This document shows, in pieces, positions 21,772 through 23,236 of a stretch of 23,236 nucleotides of DNA (position 1 is the stretch's first letter; each line of letters starts with the position of its first letter). Made by a program: the position numbers and the translations under genes. The notes under the pieces are model-generated. The model was given only the letters and a program-made list of their open reading frames with translations, was not told the origin of the DNA and made no database searches. The stretch is taken from NCBI GenBank assembly GCA_017477205.1, contig JAFUXE010000046.1, positions 1 through 23,236 on the forward strand, read 5' to 3'. The DNA is from Alloprevotella sp. (GTDB taxonomy: Bacteria; Bacteroidota; Bacteroidia; Bacteroidales; Bacteroidaceae).

Positions 21772-21802
21772 TAAATTTAATATACTCAGCCATACACAGC
21801 TA

Positions 21803-22486
21803 TTAGTAATAACCTTTCCCATAACAATTGGAGCAAGTTACATGTGAATGTCCAGATGACGCCCAGTAACTACGACCGCAATTATTACAATACCGCTGAG
21901 TATCTTTACCGTATGTTGCAGTTGGAGTTTCCCTTATTATTGTTCCACTTCCATGACAAAGTGTACATGTATGTCTTGTCGGAGTTTGTTTCGGAGTCGA
22001 ATTATTTGGGGTAGGATGATTCGGAGTTGTAGTAGTTTCACCCACGCCCACAATAGGACTAATTGTAATTGGATTAGGTGGACTTGCCGACTTGATTAAG
22101 GAGCATGTTGTTATTCCTGAAGGTGGAGTAGCACGTTTATAAACGTATACAACATTTCCTGATTTCATGTTTACTGTATTTAGATCCAGTGTAGCTAAGC
22201 ATGTCGAATTACTACCTAAATAGCAATCTCCATAGTATACTCTCAATCCATTTTCCACATATTTATAATCAAGCCGACCATTTCCCACAGAATACCCTGC
22301 TTTGTCTGACTCATAACAACAACGATTATTAAAAGTTATGAATTGTCCTCCTGATGTATTAGTTTTTGGAACACCATTTCTAACAATTTTATCTAATTTA
22401 TAATAATACGTTTGTGCTTGAAGCTTACTTAAGGTGCAAAAGACAGGCACACAAAATACAATGGTAATAATTAAAGCTCTTTTCAT
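21803..22486 (-). CDS. exported protein with C-terminal DnaJ-like CxxCxGxG zinc module
   Basis: 227 residues. The signal peptide (RALIITIVFCVPVFCTLSKLQA) is cleaved near residue 24-25. A domain of ~105 residues (YYYKLDKIVRNGVPK, then GGQFITFNNRCCYESDKAGYS) is followed by a Pro/Thr/Asn-rich linker (~145-170). The C-terminus has three cysteine pairs: CTLCHGSG (Cys174, Cys177), CNNCG (Cys200, Cys203) and CSNCYGKG (Cys218, Cys221). Two of these match the DnaJ zinc-finger repeat, yet the protein is exported and lacks a J-domain. The N-terminal domain resembles that of the upstream gene, so the two are probably paralogues. No function known to me. The DNA is AT-rich compared with the main part of the window. 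Confidence 0.75.
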   Translation of the reverse strand: MKRALIITIVFCVPVFCTLSKLQAQTYYYKLDKIVRNGVPKTNTSGGQFITFNNRCCYESDKAGYSVGNGRLDYKYVENGLRVYYGDCYLGSNSTCLATLDLNTVNMKSGNVVYVYKRATPPSGITTCSLIKSASPPNPITISPIVGVGETTTTPNHPTPNNSTPKQTPTRHTCTLCHGSGTIIRETPTATYGKDTQRYCNNCGRSYWASSGHSHVTCSNCYGKGYY

Positions 22487-22500
22487 ACGCCATAATGGAA

Positions 22501-23085
22501 TTAGTTTAGGAAGTCTGTATTTGGTCTTACAGAATTAACATCAATTAGTTTAAAATATTCACGTCTTCCTGGATTACTCGTACTCCATTTTATCATTTCT
22601 TGTCTATTCGAACTAAAGGTAAAGCATTTATTTCCTTTATTCCAAACTCCCCAGTTTTTTATTGGAGATCCTCCCCAGCCATAGCCATTGATTACAACGT
22701 ATCGTGTATTTTGACGATAGGTATATTTACTACCGGGAGAGTACTCCCTATCATACTTGTAAACTGTTTGACATTCACTTGTTCCCCAACCATTATATCC
22801 AAAACTAGGAGATTTTTCAATAGTTTTAGCATCTTCCAGCGCCTCTTTTTCATAACGACTTACAGTTCCGTCAAAAACCCTAGCTTGCACATCAGATTTA
22901 GACCATATGCGTGAGTAGCCCATACAACCATTGTAAAAGGCCACGAAAAAATACCTTCCATCCTCGGTGCTTTGGGACTTCATGCCATTATCATCTGTTT
23001 CCACAAATTCATAGCAATAGACTCTGCTACTATTGGAAAACTGTGCTTTTGTAATACATGTTAAGCACATAGCTGTAACAAGCAA
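22501..23085 (-). CDS. hypothetical exported protein, paralogue of the zinc-module gene; start codon uncertain
   Basis: About 194 residues. The hydrophobic FLLVTAMCLTCITKAQ at the N-terminus is a signal peptide, and the mature part holds YCYEFVETDDNGMKS, GRYFFVAFYNGCMGYSR and IWSKSD, similar to the neighbour's VRNGVPK...GGQFITFNNRCCYESDKAGYS. The C-terminus (CFTFSSNRQEMIKWS, REYFKLIDVN) has no motif that I recognise. No ATG precedes the signal peptide in frame: candidate starts are TTG at 23085 or ATA at 23103. Alternatively an ATG at 23120 in another frame would join if one T of a five-T run (minus strand, 23088-23084) were absent. It ends 14 bp before the zinc-module gene, so the two are likely cotranscribed. 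Confidence 0.6.
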   Translation of the reverse strand: MLVTAMCLTCITKAQFSNSSRVYCYEFVETDDNGMKSQSTEDGRYFFVAFYNGCMGYSRIWSKSDVQARVFDGTVSRYEKEALEDAKTIEKSPSFGYNGWGTSECQTVYKYDREYSPGSKYTYRQNTRYVVINGYGWGGSPIKNWGVWNKGNKCFTFSSNRQEMIKWSTSNPGRREYFKLIDVNSVRPNTDFLN

Positions 23086-23126
23086 AAAGAATTTCTGGCT
23101 TATTGGTCATTTTGAGTGGTGAAATC

Positions 23127-23156
23127 TTTGGAAACGCCGATAAATACTTACCTTTG
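23127..23156 (+). promoter_or_regulatory. possible rightward promoter at the window edge
   Basis: TTTG (23127-23130), an 18-nt spacer and TACCTTTG followed by C (23149-23156) fit the Bacteroidetes -33/-7 pattern and point out of the window. Downstream only a tiny frame (ATG at 23175, stop at 23232) is visible, so the gene it serves probably lies beyond 23236. Region 23086-23236 holds no gene that I can support. Confidence 0.4.
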
Positions 23157-23236
23157 CTGCATTTATTATTAATATGATGCAAAAAATGCTTTTTCTGCGG
23201 GTCAAATTCCACGATAAAGTTTGGTAAGCGTGATGG

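Noticed and set aside
23030..23212. A 60-codon minus-strand frame starting MEFDPQKK
   Set aside because: It overlaps the signal-peptide region of the exported gene in another frame and shows no family features. Only its internal ATG at 23120 is of interest, for the possible frameshift.

Overview
The window looks like a GC-rich chromosome segment from an anaerobic member of the Bacteroidales. Three things point there: promoters with the Bacteroidetes -7 signature TAnnTTTG, lipoproteins with acidic residues directly after the lipobox cysteine, and families typical of the group (a circularly permuted imelysin, a DUF4922-SpoIID fusion, exported proteins with a DnaJ-like zinc module). I cannot name the genus. 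The last ~1.7 kb (about 21500-23236) is clearly more AT-rich than the rest and looks foreign or fast-evolving.

Layout. (1) 141-3728, minus strand: a tight nadK - ABC exporter - mltG operon (NAD kinase, lipid-exporter-like ABC half-transporter, septal-type lytic transglycosylase). (2) 3822-7262, plus strand: pdxJ - DJ-1/PfpI family gene - recG, divergent from nadK across a 93-bp region with one Bacteroidetes promoter on each strand. (3) 7402-12294, minus strand: a likely peptidoglycan-recycling operon of a GT2-type glycosyltransferase, a DUF4922 (HIT/GalT-like)-SpoIID fusion with no signal peptide, and an AmpG-like permease. (4) 12843-18950, plus strand: a five-gene envelope operon of outer-membrane barrel, imelysin lipoprotein, di-haem oxidoreductase lipoprotein, OprP-like barrel and mono-haem cytochrome lipoprotein. 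(5) 19054-21375, plus strand: a Rid/chorismatase-like protein and asnA, each preceded by degenerate 7-8 bp repeat arrays in inverted orientation. (6) 21496-23085, minus strand: a short Sel1-repeat remnant and two related exported proteins in an AT-rich island with strong perfect hairpins.

The most interesting system is the five-gene envelope operon. Imelysin, di-haem oxidoreductase and cytochrome are all predicted lipoproteins with a Bacteroidetes-type surface-export signature, and they are interleaved with two barrels. Together they suggest a cell-surface redox and metal (probably iron) acquisition machine, comparable in logic to EfeO/EfeB but without an inner-membrane permease here. The second theme is in the non-coding DNA: most of the longer intergenic gaps consist of degenerate tandem repeats with a period of about 21-22 bp (or 7-8 bp in inverted arms). 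In one array the dyad-symmetric core changes between copies while its palindromy is kept, which suggests selection on symmetry.
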